A DNA stretch of 64,000 bases from assembly GCA_024364735.1 (NCBI GenBank), contig JAGFNQ010005401.1, positions 62,001 to 126,000 on the forward strand. The letters run 5' to 3'. Below the pieces are notes generated by a model, which was given only the letters and a program-made list of their open reading frames with translations, was not told the origin of the DNA and made no database searches. Shown here in pieces: positions 47,417 to 56,543 of this stretch (positions are counted from its first letter, which is position 1; every line of letters begins with the position of its first letter). Both the position numbers and the translations under genes were made by a program. The DNA is from Boesenbergia rotunda (taxonomy: Eukaryota > Streptophyta > Magnoliopsida > Zingiberales > Zingiberaceae).

Positions 47417-48220
47417 ATGAAGAACTTTGATTGGGCTCTTGTCAGAGAAATAAAGGCCCAGGTAAACCAGCTGCCAGACCTGGAGATACCTCCGGAAGGG
47501 GCCTATATTGTGCTTGAAACCGATGGTTCCATGTTGGGTTGGGGCGGCGTTTGTAAATGGAAGCCCACAAAATATGACCCTAAAAGCATGGAAAGGATCT
47601 GTTCCTATGCCCATGGTAAGCTTCCTGTCGTTAAATCCGTAATAGATGCAGAGATTTACGTAGCTATGGAAACCATAACGGCATTAAAGATCCATTATAT
47701 GGATAAAAAGGAAGTTACCTTGAGAACTGACAGTCAAGCCATCATCTGCTTTCACAATAAAACTGCTAGGAACAAACCATCCAAGGTTCGATGGCTCGCT
47801 TTTACCGACTACATTACTGGGACAGCTGTTAAGGTAAATTTTGAGCATATAGATGGTAAACTAAACATTCTTGCAGACACACTTTCAAGACTGGAGGAAG
47901 AGTCGGAGACTCTAGCAGTCCTCAACGACTCCTTTGAAGAAATCATCATCGACGCAATGGAAGAAACATCGATCTCCAGGCGATTTCCCTTGCTGAAGAA
48001 ATATGAAGACCTAATTCACGACACTTTACCAAAGATTCTCCTACAGGAAGATAATGACAAAAGGAATCATATGGCAAGGATTGAAAACGAAACTATCAAT
48101 AACGTGCTTGAAAAGCTTCTTGAGCTGGAACTAATAATGCAAATGAAAGAATATGATTTCAATAGGAGTCGACACCAGGCTGGGGGATTTAAAAGCTATT
48201 ACCACAAGCATCTCGAGGAA
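47417..48220 (+). pseudogene. Badnavirus ORF3 fragment: RNase H (open to the gap)
   Basis: An open frame of ~268 codons up to the assembly gap. The RNase H catalytic acids are visible in order: ETDG, DAEIY, RTDS and ADTLSRL. This is the best-kept viral domain in the window. The gene around it is broken upstream, so it has no intact polyprotein context. Confidence 0.85.
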
Positions 48221-48349
48221 NNNNNNNNNNNNNNNNNNNNNNNNNNNNNNNNNNNNNNNNNNNNNNNNNNNNNNNNNNNNNNNNNNNNNNNNNNNNNNNN
48301 NNNNNNNNNNNNNNNNNNNNNNNNNNNNNNNNNNNNNNNNNNNNNNNNN
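48221..48349. other. Assembly gap (129 N)
   Basis: Run of N between viral block 1 and a non-viral segment. Any reading frame drawn across it is artificial. Confidence 1.
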
Positions 48350-48929
48350 GGATTTTTTCCTTCTTTTCAGGAAATGATGTACACTTGCTTTGTTTGCTTG
48401 TCAATTGTTGTTATGTGAATAGGCATAGTGGATTAACTGTTCTGTTTTTCATGGTCTAATCATCTGCTATGAACTAACGGTTATTGTATGCTTAAATGAA
48501 TATTGAAGGAACTTAATTTTACCTATGCCATCATGAAGAAGCTGCATCAATTAATTTCAACTGAAAAATCTTAGTAAAATATCTGTTTTGATGATTAGTG
48601 TTTTTGGGTCATATAAGTGAAAGCACAATTACATGGTGGAATGTGACTAGACCTGCCATGGTTGTAACTACTTCTAGCATATCGTTCATTTGGTAACATT
48701 CTGTGGATTGTGTGAAGTCATGTATGCAATGCCAAGAATCATCTGGAACAATGATAGGATGGGGTGCTTGTGAGTTCAGTAACTGTTTAAATTGCTATTT
48801 TACTACTCTGAACATCATTTTTGGGGCAATTAACACATTCATACTTGCAGTTGCATTGACGGAAATGGTTGCTCTTGTTGTTGCTGCTACAGTTCATCGT
48901 GTTTGCATCACCACATGGTACTTATTTAG
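48350..48929 (+). other. Non-viral segment with intron-like signals
   Basis: It starts after the gap with a T/C-rich tract ending TTTTCAG and holds a second acceptor-like ACTTGCAG near 48850. A frame from 48703 runs into the viral ORF1, with a hydrophobic segment (ALTEMVALVVAATVH). It looks like host genic DNA joined to virus at about 48930, but I do not recognise the gene. Confidence 0.4.
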
Positions 48930-48933
48930 GGAA

Positions 48934-49332
48934 TGGTATAGTAGATCCCAAACCGTAAACCTTGAATACCTTGATCTAACAGACGTTTCAAAACCAAAAG
49001 CATATAATTTAGCTAACAACATTGGTGTTGTTTATGATAGACTTTCTCTTTTAGCAAAAGTAACCCTGAAACATTTCTATACCTTAAAAGAAGAAAACAG
49101 GGGGTTAAGGCAAGAAATTGCTAAACTTTAAAAGACTATAAGCAACCTTGAGAAGGAGATTATTGGTCAAAGACTTTTGACAAAAGCTGAGGTTCGAAAC
49201 CTGGTTCGTGAAATAGCCCAACAACCTAAGCTTGTTGAGGAAGAAACCCTTAAGCTTACTGAAGAACTTAAGAGAAGTGTTCGCAAAGTTGAATACTTAA
49301 TTGCTGAAGTCAAAAATCCTATTGGCGGATGA
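48934..49332 (+). pseudogene. Badnavirus ORF1 (DUF1319-like), one internal stop
   Basis: Starts WYSRSQTVNLEYLDL, the YLDL-type start of badnavirus ORF1 proteins (virion-associated in some species), followed by a coiled-coil-like C-terminal part. TAA at 49129-49131 interrupts it; the same frame then runs to TGA at 49330-49332, which overlaps the ORF2 ATG. No clear AUG start; badnavirus ORF1 often starts at CUG. Confidence 0.75.
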
Positions 49333-49727
49333 GTTTAGAAGAGCAAAAGGATAATATTGACTATAGGAAAGCTCTAAAGAATACTGAAGCAATTGAAACA
49401 CCCGCTGTTGGATTCACATCTCCTAATGAATTAAAATCCAATTTTGACCTCCTAAAGGTTGTTATTTAGCAAAATAACACTTTAATTTCCCTGGTTATTA
49501 ACCTGACTGAACAGGTTCAGGAGTTACAAAGCCTGTAGAGGAAAGTTCCTACTACTACAAGAGCACCAACAACTTCTTCAAAGGAACTCGAAGACTCCAT
49601 TGCCGACTTAACAAAGAGAATTGGGTGATTAAATTTGGGAAATGACCCTATTATCCCAAAGAAAAAGGGCTCTATATTTGTTTTTAAAGATCCAGTAAAA
49701 ATCCTAGAGAACGAGAAAAGAAAATGA
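49329..49727 (+). pseudogene. Badnavirus ORF2, with in-frame stops
   Basis: 132-codon frame from ATG 49329 to TGA 49725-49727, with early TAG codons (about 49468 and 49535) and another stop near 49628. The length and the overlap at both ends (ATGA) fit badnavirus ORF2, a small nucleic-acid-binding virion protein. Confidence 0.75.
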
Positions 49728-50290
49728 GCACCTCTGCCAGAACAAGCACCACCACCAGACCACCAACAGTAATTGAACTCCCTGAAGTAGTTGAAGTTGA
49801 TGAATTTACTGACACGGACAGAGGCAAACGGGGGTTTCGATCAACAAACAAACAGACCCCTGTAACAAACCCAGCACTGGATATGTCACCATCAGAACAA
49901 CAACATAAAGGGAAGTAAGTTATTTATGCTGCACCTCATGAATATATTACTCCAGAAGAAGACAAAGAGAAAGACTATTGGCCAGTTACACTTCATAAAG
50001 ATAATCCATTTACCTCTAGAACATAAGACTTTATGATGATCCTTTCGGATGGATCTCGGTGAATGAATATTGTGATGAACAACAATGAATAGAACAACAA
50101 CAGCGAAATACCCACCCCCACGACGTCTCTTTGAACACCTATATATGCTTTCTGATGATGAATGGATAAATCCATTTGTGGAAGGAGGTGGGGAGTCCTA
50201 CTATTCTTCTTCCTCTGAGGACTTCCAGTCCGTAGCTACTAATCTTGATGATTATAATCTTGAAGACTTCAAGGAATATGTAGCCACATG
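49724..50290 (+). pseudogene. Badnavirus ORF3 start
   Basis: ATG at 49724 overlaps the ORF2 stop. A Thr/Pro-rich N-terminus of 64 codons ends in TAA at 49916-49918, then comes sequence matching the start of block 1 (APHEYITP), with more stops and shifts, then the acidic Ser-rich segment. The usual ~300-residue movement-protein stretch is not seen between them. Confidence 0.75.
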
Positions 50291-50573
50291 TTAGAATTGA
50301 AGGCAATACTGTTACTTTTTACAAGAATATCACTACAATTGCTACAAACCAGAGCACCGCAGCAGCAATTGAAGAGTTTGGACTTGAGGAAATAGAATAC
50401 ATTCAACTACAGGAAGAAGTATATTTTGCTCGTATAATTTCTAACCAGAATATTCTAGCTAAACATAGTTCTTTGCTTAATAGGATATTATATAGATGGT
50501 TGAGTGTACTTCTTTGAGATACTTGTCCATCTGTGATCTTGGATACTACTTGCTCCTCTAGATAGGAGACTTG

Positions 50574-50837
50574 CTACTTTTCCTCCTGAAATTCTTTAAG
50601 TGATAACAACTGCAAATCTTCCATCAATTCCTCAGACAACTTATCTTCTGATTCTTGATTTCGTTTAAGCACTCTGAATATCTCTTCCTTTAATCTCTTG
50701 TTTTCTACCATCAGGTACTGAGTATAATTAATTAGTTCCGAAATCAAATTCCTATCATCATATTGTACCATTGGTGGTGGTGACGGCTTTAGAGATATCT
50801 TTAGATAACTTCCTGCGCATAGAGTGCATGTTGTCAA
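50574..50837 (-). pseudogene. Badnavirus ORF3 fragment: end of Cys motif and coiled coil (inverted)
   Basis: Open for 87 codons: CTLC, a Pro-rich patch (SPPPMVQYDD) and a Glu/Lys-rich helix. Same region as 45975-46260. Confidence 0.7.
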
Positions 50838-50933
50838 TTTGCAATTTAAGCAGTGGCCTCTTGATCTCTAACTTGTAGTTCTTTTACAAAAGGCACACTT
50901 GATAAACTGGGAGTTTATCTCTTGATTCAGCTG

Positions 50934-51250
50934 TCATTCATGATCGCAAATATATTGCTCTTCTGGTATGTCTACCTGAACCTGCCATCCTTGAGTTTCC
51001 CCTATTAGCACAAATAAAGTTTCAGGTAAGGAACTTGTTACCATACTGCAATATTGCTCCGTATCATGTTCTTCTTCCGAAATGTTGCAAATTGCGTCAC
51101 TATCTGTTTCTTCAGGGTCCACTGATACTATGTCATAGTCTTCTGGCAATTCGAGTTCGCTTAACATTACAACTCGCTCCTTGTTGCCTACATTATTCCT
51201 ACATTCTCACGCAAAATGACCTTCTTCGCCACAAATAAAATATTTATATT
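50934..51250 (-). pseudogene. Badnavirus ORF3 fragment: zinc knuckle to acidic linker (inverted)
   Basis: Open acidic part 51167-50934 after a stop inside the knuckle region. It retains Trp where block 1 has TGA (45813). Confidence 0.7.
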
Positions 51251-51539
51251 TGCGTACCTTTAATCGGTCATTCTGATATTTCTTCTTTATAACCCTCACA
51301 TGAGACTTGTGGGGTTTTCCTTTGTATGACTTCGCCTTCCTTAGGCCGAACTTCCTGGTTGGTAGTTGATAATGGGAGGGCAAAGGGATCTATGAATAGA
51401 ACTGAAGATCCTTTAAACTTTTTTAGAGAGATGCTTGTTTGCACATTTCCATTAGTTCTTGGTATGCGTGGTGTATTCTGGGTAGTACACCAATTGTATT
51501 TCCTTGATGCTTTTCTTGGAATTTCTTTTTAAGGTAGCT

Positions 51540-52062
51540 GCCAATAAGAGGAGGCATTTTTCTGTAGAATTTGCTAGAGAGCTCCTCGTTTACGAACTTT
51601 CGTCATGTCTTGGCTGCCTATACCTTGTATTCATTCATATAGGAAATTAAACTTTTTGTATGAGGACATACCAGTCTTTCGAGATCCAAATATGCCTGGT
51701 TTTGTTCTACTGTTGATCCTGAGGCTGGATTTTCCAGGGTAATTATTCTACGGATTTATGTCAACACATTTTGAGTCGCATCCGCCATTTCGACTAGCTT
51801 ATCATACAGATCTGGGAACATCATCCTCCATTGAATGAAGGTCTTTTTCTCCGTTTCTCCCAGGAGATTTTCAATGTACTGTACTTTAGTTCTATTGTCG
51901 CTCCAGATCAGTCCACAATGTTGGTAGAGATTGATTTCCACCTGGAGATGACATCATGATATAATCCAATATTATCAGGGAGAACTAACATGACACCTGT
52001 TTGCTGTTGCGCTGATGGTAACGTCTAAGCTTCAATGTTATACATCTTCTGAAGCTTTCAAA
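51540..52062 (-). pseudogene. Badnavirus ORF3 fragment: coat-protein region (inverted)
   Basis: Contains GETEKKT...QWRMMFP again (51756-51941 open), with stops and shifts on both sides. Confidence 0.7.
52058..52062. repeat. Target-site duplication TCAAA (left)
   Basis: Repeated at 62240-62244; flanks copia-2. Confidence 0.9.
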
Positions 52063-52911
52063 TGTTGGGAACGAGATGACTATAGAGGGGGGGGGTGAAT
52101 ATAGCTAGACACAATTTCTTGCTTTCTTTCTAAACTTCTGCACTTCAAGGTTAGACAGCGGAAGCAAATGCAGAACAAAAACTAAGTAGAGAAAGAAACG
52201 CAAACCAAATAAACGCTAAGACGGAGGTATACAAGGTTCGGGGATAACTTGCCCCTACTCCTTGGCGTGCCCGTAAGGTGGGCGATCCCTTGATCATCGG
52301 CAGATCAAACCCCGGTGAACACCAGATATCAAGCGCCTCCTTCTCGGTGGAGTAACCTCTCCACAAGCTGTCTCGGTAGATGAATACAAGATTAAGCACA
52401 CGAGACACTCGAGAAGGGAAGCTCACAAAGCTCTCACAGGAATGCAACAAGATTGCTCAAGAACAAAGCAGCAGAGAGCACGAACACAACCCAGCAACAA
52501 CTTCCCAAGTTTTCTGTCTGTCTCGTTTGCCTAGTCTCCTCTGCCTCCGCTTCATCACTTAAGCTCTGCTCACCATCACAAGCTTCATCAGCATCCATTG
52601 AGCCAGCCTGAACCTACTGACCTCCCTGAGCACTCAGTCTACTGAAGACTCCCTCTCCAGCTGAGCCTCCGTCAGTCGCCAGCTGCGTCAGTTGCCCGTT
52701 GAAACCTGAGAATGAGAAACAGCCAAACCTGCTCAACGGAAAGCCTCCCATTGACCCTCCTTGAGTGTTTGAATCACCTGCTATCACCTGCACACTCCAA
52801 TAGAGGCTTAGTAATGCATATCAAAACATATCAGCAATGTATCATAGAATCGGCAGTGAAAACAGACGCGATCAGAGCTTCTGACAGCGTATTTGAATTA
52901 AAGTTCTGCAC

Positions 52912-53352
52912 CTGATCGGTCACCAGACCGATCAGGGTGAATCCTGATCGGTCACCAGACCGATCAGGGTGAATCCTGATCGGTCACCAGACCGATCAGA
53001 TTGGATCCTGATCGGTCAACCAGACCGATCAGGCAAGATGAACAGTTACTTTTTAATCAAATCCAAGATCCCTGATCGATCCCCGGACCGATCCAAGACT
53101 CTGATCAGCAAGGGAACTCACTCACCGTTTGCTCCCTGATCGGTCACCAGACCGATCAGGAGCAAGACAGCAAGGAAGCAGCCTGCTCCCTGATCGGTCA
53201 CCGGTCCGATCAGGAGCCACACAGTAGATTCCCAATCTCACTGTGCACTCCCTGATCAGTCACCAGTCCGATCAGACATAGCTAGATCGGTCACCAGACC
53301 GATCCACTAAGGAGCAGCGTGCCAATGTCCCTGATCGGTCACCAGACCGATC
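52912..53352 (-). repeat. GATCGGTC/GACCGATC hairpin array (3' LTR)
   Basis: About ten copies of GATCGGTC-ACCA-GACCGATC, often with an extra CT...AG pair outside. Perfect 8-bp stems with 4-nt loops; variants include ACCG and CCCC loops. Confidence 0.85.
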
Positions 53353-53356
53353 CAGT

Positions 53357-53756
53357 GACTCAACCCTAGCCCTCCAAGCTAGGAATTCATCCACCTTAGC
53401 CCTCCAAGCTAAGGATTTTTCCATCTAACTCTCCAAGTTGGGAATTTGCACCTAACCCTCCAAGTTAGGACTTTTCACCTAGCCCTCCAAGCTAGGACTT
53501 TTCACCTAGCCCTCCAAGCTAGGACTTCTCACCCAACTCTTCCGAGTTAGAACATCATCCAACCTAGCCCTCCAAGCTAGGCACCTGACCCTCCAAGCCA
53601 GGACTTTTCACCTAATTCTCCAGGATGGGAATTTGCACCTAACCCTCCAAGTTAGGACTTTTCACCTAGCCCTCCAAGCTAGGACTTTTCACCCAACCCT
53701 TCCGAATTAGGACTTTTCCAACACCTAGCCCTCCAAGCTAGGACCTGGCTTCACTC
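53357..53756 (-). repeat. CCTAG-ccctccaag-CTAGG repeat array (3' LTR)
   Basis: About fourteen ~27-bp units with a shared CCCTCCAA core flanked by complementary pentamers that vary together: CCTAG/CTAGG, CTTAG/CTAAG, CTAAC/GTTAG, CCTGA/CCAGG and others. Confidence 0.8.
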
Positions 53757-54045
53757 ACCAGGGTTTTGGTCACCCGACTTCACTCACCGGGACCCGGCTT
53801 CACTCACCGGGATTTCAACCTAGCTTCACTCACTAGGATTTCCATTACCTGGCTTCACTCACCAGGACTCGACTTCACTCACCGGGATTTCCATCACCTG
53901 GCTTCACTCACCAGGACCCGGCTTCACTCACCGGGATTTCCACTACCTGGCTTCACTCACCAGGACCCGGCTTCACTCATCGGGATTTTCATCACCTGGC
54001 TTCACTCACCAGGATCCGGCTTCACTCACCGGGATTTCTTGCCCA
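53753..54045 (-). repeat. CTGG-cttcactca-CCAG repeat array (3' LTR)
   Basis: About eleven units with a CTTCACTCA core and paired flanks: CCTGG/CCAGG, CCCGG/CCGGG, CCTAG/CTAGG. CTGG and CCGG units alternate. Confidence 0.85.
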
Positions 54046-54136
54046 GTCCCCGACCAGGACTTAATCCATATTCATTCAACCAAACTTAAATTATTGTCAA
54101 ACACCAAAACAACAACCGGGCTAGACTGCATTAATA

Positions 54137-54150
54137 ATCTCCCCCTTTTT
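54137..54150 (-). other. Polypurine tract of copia-2
   Basis: Plus strand ATCTCCCCCTTTTT, purine-only on the minus strand, right next to the 3' LTR. Confidence 0.8.
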
Positions 54151-56039
54151 GTTGTTTGACAACCCGATTTAAGTTTAGGTATCAATCAATTCAAGTCCGT
54201 TCAATTCTCATAAGGGAATCATGATCCTCCCCCTATAATAACCATAAACTTAATCAGTCATTTTCTCCCCCTTTGTCAAACATCGAAAAGGGTATGGTTA
54301 TTAAGTTTAAACATACCTCCCCCTCAAACATGGGTCTCTCCCCAAACCCAAAATAATCAAAGTTAAGTTTTGAATTGCACATGAAAACATATACAGAATA
54401 ATATTATGGTCAAACATGTATATGTTTCATATGACAAGTAAGTCAAAGGATGATTTTGGAATTGCATATGAGAGACATATACCATAAATGTATCATGGTA
54501 ACAATGTATATGCATCATATGGAAATAAGTGTGAATTGCACATGTAAACATATACAGAAATATATCATGGTCAAATATGTATATGCTTCACATGACAAGT
54601 AAGGAATGCATATGTATCTGACATATAATCCTGATTGGTCTCCATGACCGATCAGGTTCATTGATTACGTGATACAGACATATTTCTTGTTAGTCTGGAG
54701 AGCGATCAGATTTCAGAAAAATTCCTGAAAATCTAATACGTTCCTGATCAGACTGCATTAACAATTTGCATTCCATAACAGGGGAGTAGACTCTGTTGAT
54801 ATTCGATATTTCAGAAACATTTCCGAAATATGACATTAAGAATAAGAGTCATGACTCAACAAACCCTTTCTTATGAATTTGAACATTCCAACATAGGTTC
54901 GTATCAAATCACTATTTAGTATAGGTTTGTACCATTTGAACAAATTTGTGCTCCCTTAGTACCAGGTTTGTACCAATGGATAATCAAATATGTTTCAATT
55001 GTAATTCAATTGTATCAGATTTGTGTGTTGTATGATCATTAAACTGATACAATTCGACAAGAAGATATTGGTTTGAGGAGGTTTTGGATCAATTTGGAAC
55101 GGTCTGGGAGTTCCTTGATCAGAGTTGGTCTGATCGGTCACCAGACCGATCAGAAGCACCCCTGATCGGTCGGTGGACCGATCAGGGATGATACAGAATG
55201 GTTTTTCAGTTTCAGAAACAAAATTTCAGAAACTGTGAAATCAACTTTGTTTCAAATCTCAACCATTCCTAAACCCTAATTCAATTAATGTTAATCCATT
55301 TGGTCCTAAGGGTTCCCTTAATCAAGATATATGTCATGATCTGTGTTAAAGCATGATGAGTATGTTCTTAATCATGAACTTGAGTCCCAAAACCAGGTTT
55401 GTATGATCAGTTATGTTCTAAGCATGTTCTTGGCATGATCATGTGTGAATCAAAATATTCCAAGTATGATTAAATTTCATGATACACAAGGTATGATCAA
55501 ATTTTCAAATCATGCTTATATAACACTAGTATCAAGGTATGGTTAAGTTCCCAATTTTTTATCAAGTTCATTTACCATCATAAGCAACACTAAGTGTGAA
55601 GACCTTGAATACATGCCAATTCTTTTGATTCATTTCAAGAAAACACTGAACCTAGACCTTAAGTTCATGTTCTTGTCTAATGATGTATTGTGAGATTTTT
55701 ATAATGATCAGCCCAAACTATATGTTCATCTTGTCCTTAAACATGCATTCATGTGTTATAACACATACAAGATACTCATGGCATACTTGAGCTTGAGATA
55801 GGACATTTCATAAACCATAACTTGCATGAAAACACAAATTGCAACAAGTAAAACCAATTATTCTAAGTCATTCATGGCAAGAGCAAATTATGTGTGAATC
55901 TAAACCCTTCATGCAATATATAAAAATAATTTTCAAGGCTTGTTGACTTATTTTGAAACTAGTGTAACCTTAGCCTTGGGTTTGGAGCACCACTTATCAA
56001 CAACCTATGTTGATAGATGCTCCCCCACAATCAAAGCTA
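54151..56039 (-). other. Non-coding internal region of copia-2
   Basis: No pol genes. Stray GATCGGTC-type hairpins recur at 54630-54660 and 55130-55190. A further purine-rich box (TGCTCCCCCACAA on plus) lies at 56018-56030. A-rich elsewhere. Confidence 0.65.
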
Positions 56040-56543
56040 TATAATTCTAAATATGGAGGTTTTAGGTACCCAAGTTTTGGGACCTAATGAATCTACAATG
56101 AATGACTTTGGCACCCATGCCTTAGTCATTTTCTTTCTAACCTTTTGAACCCTAGAATTATTTTGTGATCTAAAATGGGTTCTAGACATCAATGACATGA
56201 AACTTGATTCTTTAGGTTGGTAACCTAAGCCAACCTTGTTGTAAACCGCTTTTTGTGAATTTAGTATCATGTCTAGAGTTTTAGAGCTAGTTGAAAACTT
56301 CTCAAGAATATTCTTGAGGTTTTCAACTTTGCTCTTCAAATCCTTATTTTCATCCTCAAGGAATTTGTCATGCAAATCATTAATATCCTCAACCTTAGAG
56401 GATTTCAATTCTTTTACCTCCAACCTTAATGCTTTGACTTTGGCCTTAGATTTCTTTAACAATTTGGTTAAACATGCGATAGCTCTATAGCACTTATCTA
56501 ACTCGGGAGAAATTACCTCTTCATCATCCGAAGATGATGAAGG
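56040..56543 (-). pseudogene. Copia-2 gag, C-terminal part
   Basis: Minus-strand coding (141 codons open from 56462): a Lys/Glu coiled coil, then GLGYQP and WVPKSFIV...WVPKT blocks typical of the gag end in plant Copia elements with degenerate gag. Its first 280 bp (56264-56543) duplicate 59097-59376. Confidence 0.8.
56264..56543 (-). repeat. 280-bp direct repeat flanking the solo LTR (left copy)
   Basis: GTATCATGTCTAGAG...GATGATGAAGG. Identical to 59097-59376 except three substitutions in the first 40 bp. It ends exactly where the LTR begins. Confidence 0.9.

Larger units (their letters stand above)
44171..48220 (+). mobile_element. Endogenous badnavirus block 1 (most of ORF3)
   Basis: Plus-strand remnant of the ORF3 polyprotein gene in the order coat protein, zinc knuckle, Cys motif, protease, RT, RNase H, ended by the assembly gap. 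The C-x2-C-x11-C-x2-C-x4-C-x2-C motif at 45903-45998 is diagnostic of genus Badnavirus. It is broken by stops, shifts and a deletion in RT. I could not recognise the movement-protein region in this block. Integrated, decayed and not able to encode a whole polyprotein. Confidence 0.9.
48930..50482 (+). mobile_element. Endogenous badnavirus block 2 (ORF1-ORF2-ORF3 start)
   Basis: Contains ORF1, ORF2 and the ORF3 start with both ATGA overlaps, then jumps near 50285 from the early coat region to a protease-downstream stretch (cf. 46660), and at ~50483 switches to an inverted block. Confidence 0.85.
50484..52062 (-). mobile_element. Endogenous badnavirus block 3a (inverted ORF3 coat/Cys region)
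   Basis: Minus-strand copy of the region 44745-46355 of block 1. It includes the acidic stretch, the Cys motif (50780-50880), the zinc knuckle (near 51230) and the coat-protein block (51756-51941). In this copy the knuckle's third Cys is kept while others are lost. It also lacks the 41-bp duplication. It is interrupted at 52062 by a Copia element and resumes at 62240. Confidence 0.85.
52063..54136 (-). repeat. 3' LTR of copia-2
   Basis: 2074 bp, plus strand TGTTGGGAACGAG...CTGCATTAATA. Carries three successive hairpin-repeat zones (52912-54045). About 50 bp longer than the 5' LTR because of an extra repeat unit. Confidence 0.9.

Noticed and set aside
48189..48418. ORFs running through the N stretch
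   Set aside because: Continuity across 129 N is artificial.
52912..53352. GATCGGTC repeats as a CRISPR array
   Set aside because: Repeats are self-complementary, spacers are short and partly repeated, and the array lies inside an LTR of a nuclear retrotransposon.
53766..54089. Plus-strand ORF of HSPG/THRDF repeats (also 61918)
   Set aside because: A translation of the CTTCACTCA hairpin repeats; its length reflects the absence of stops in the repeat unit, not coding.
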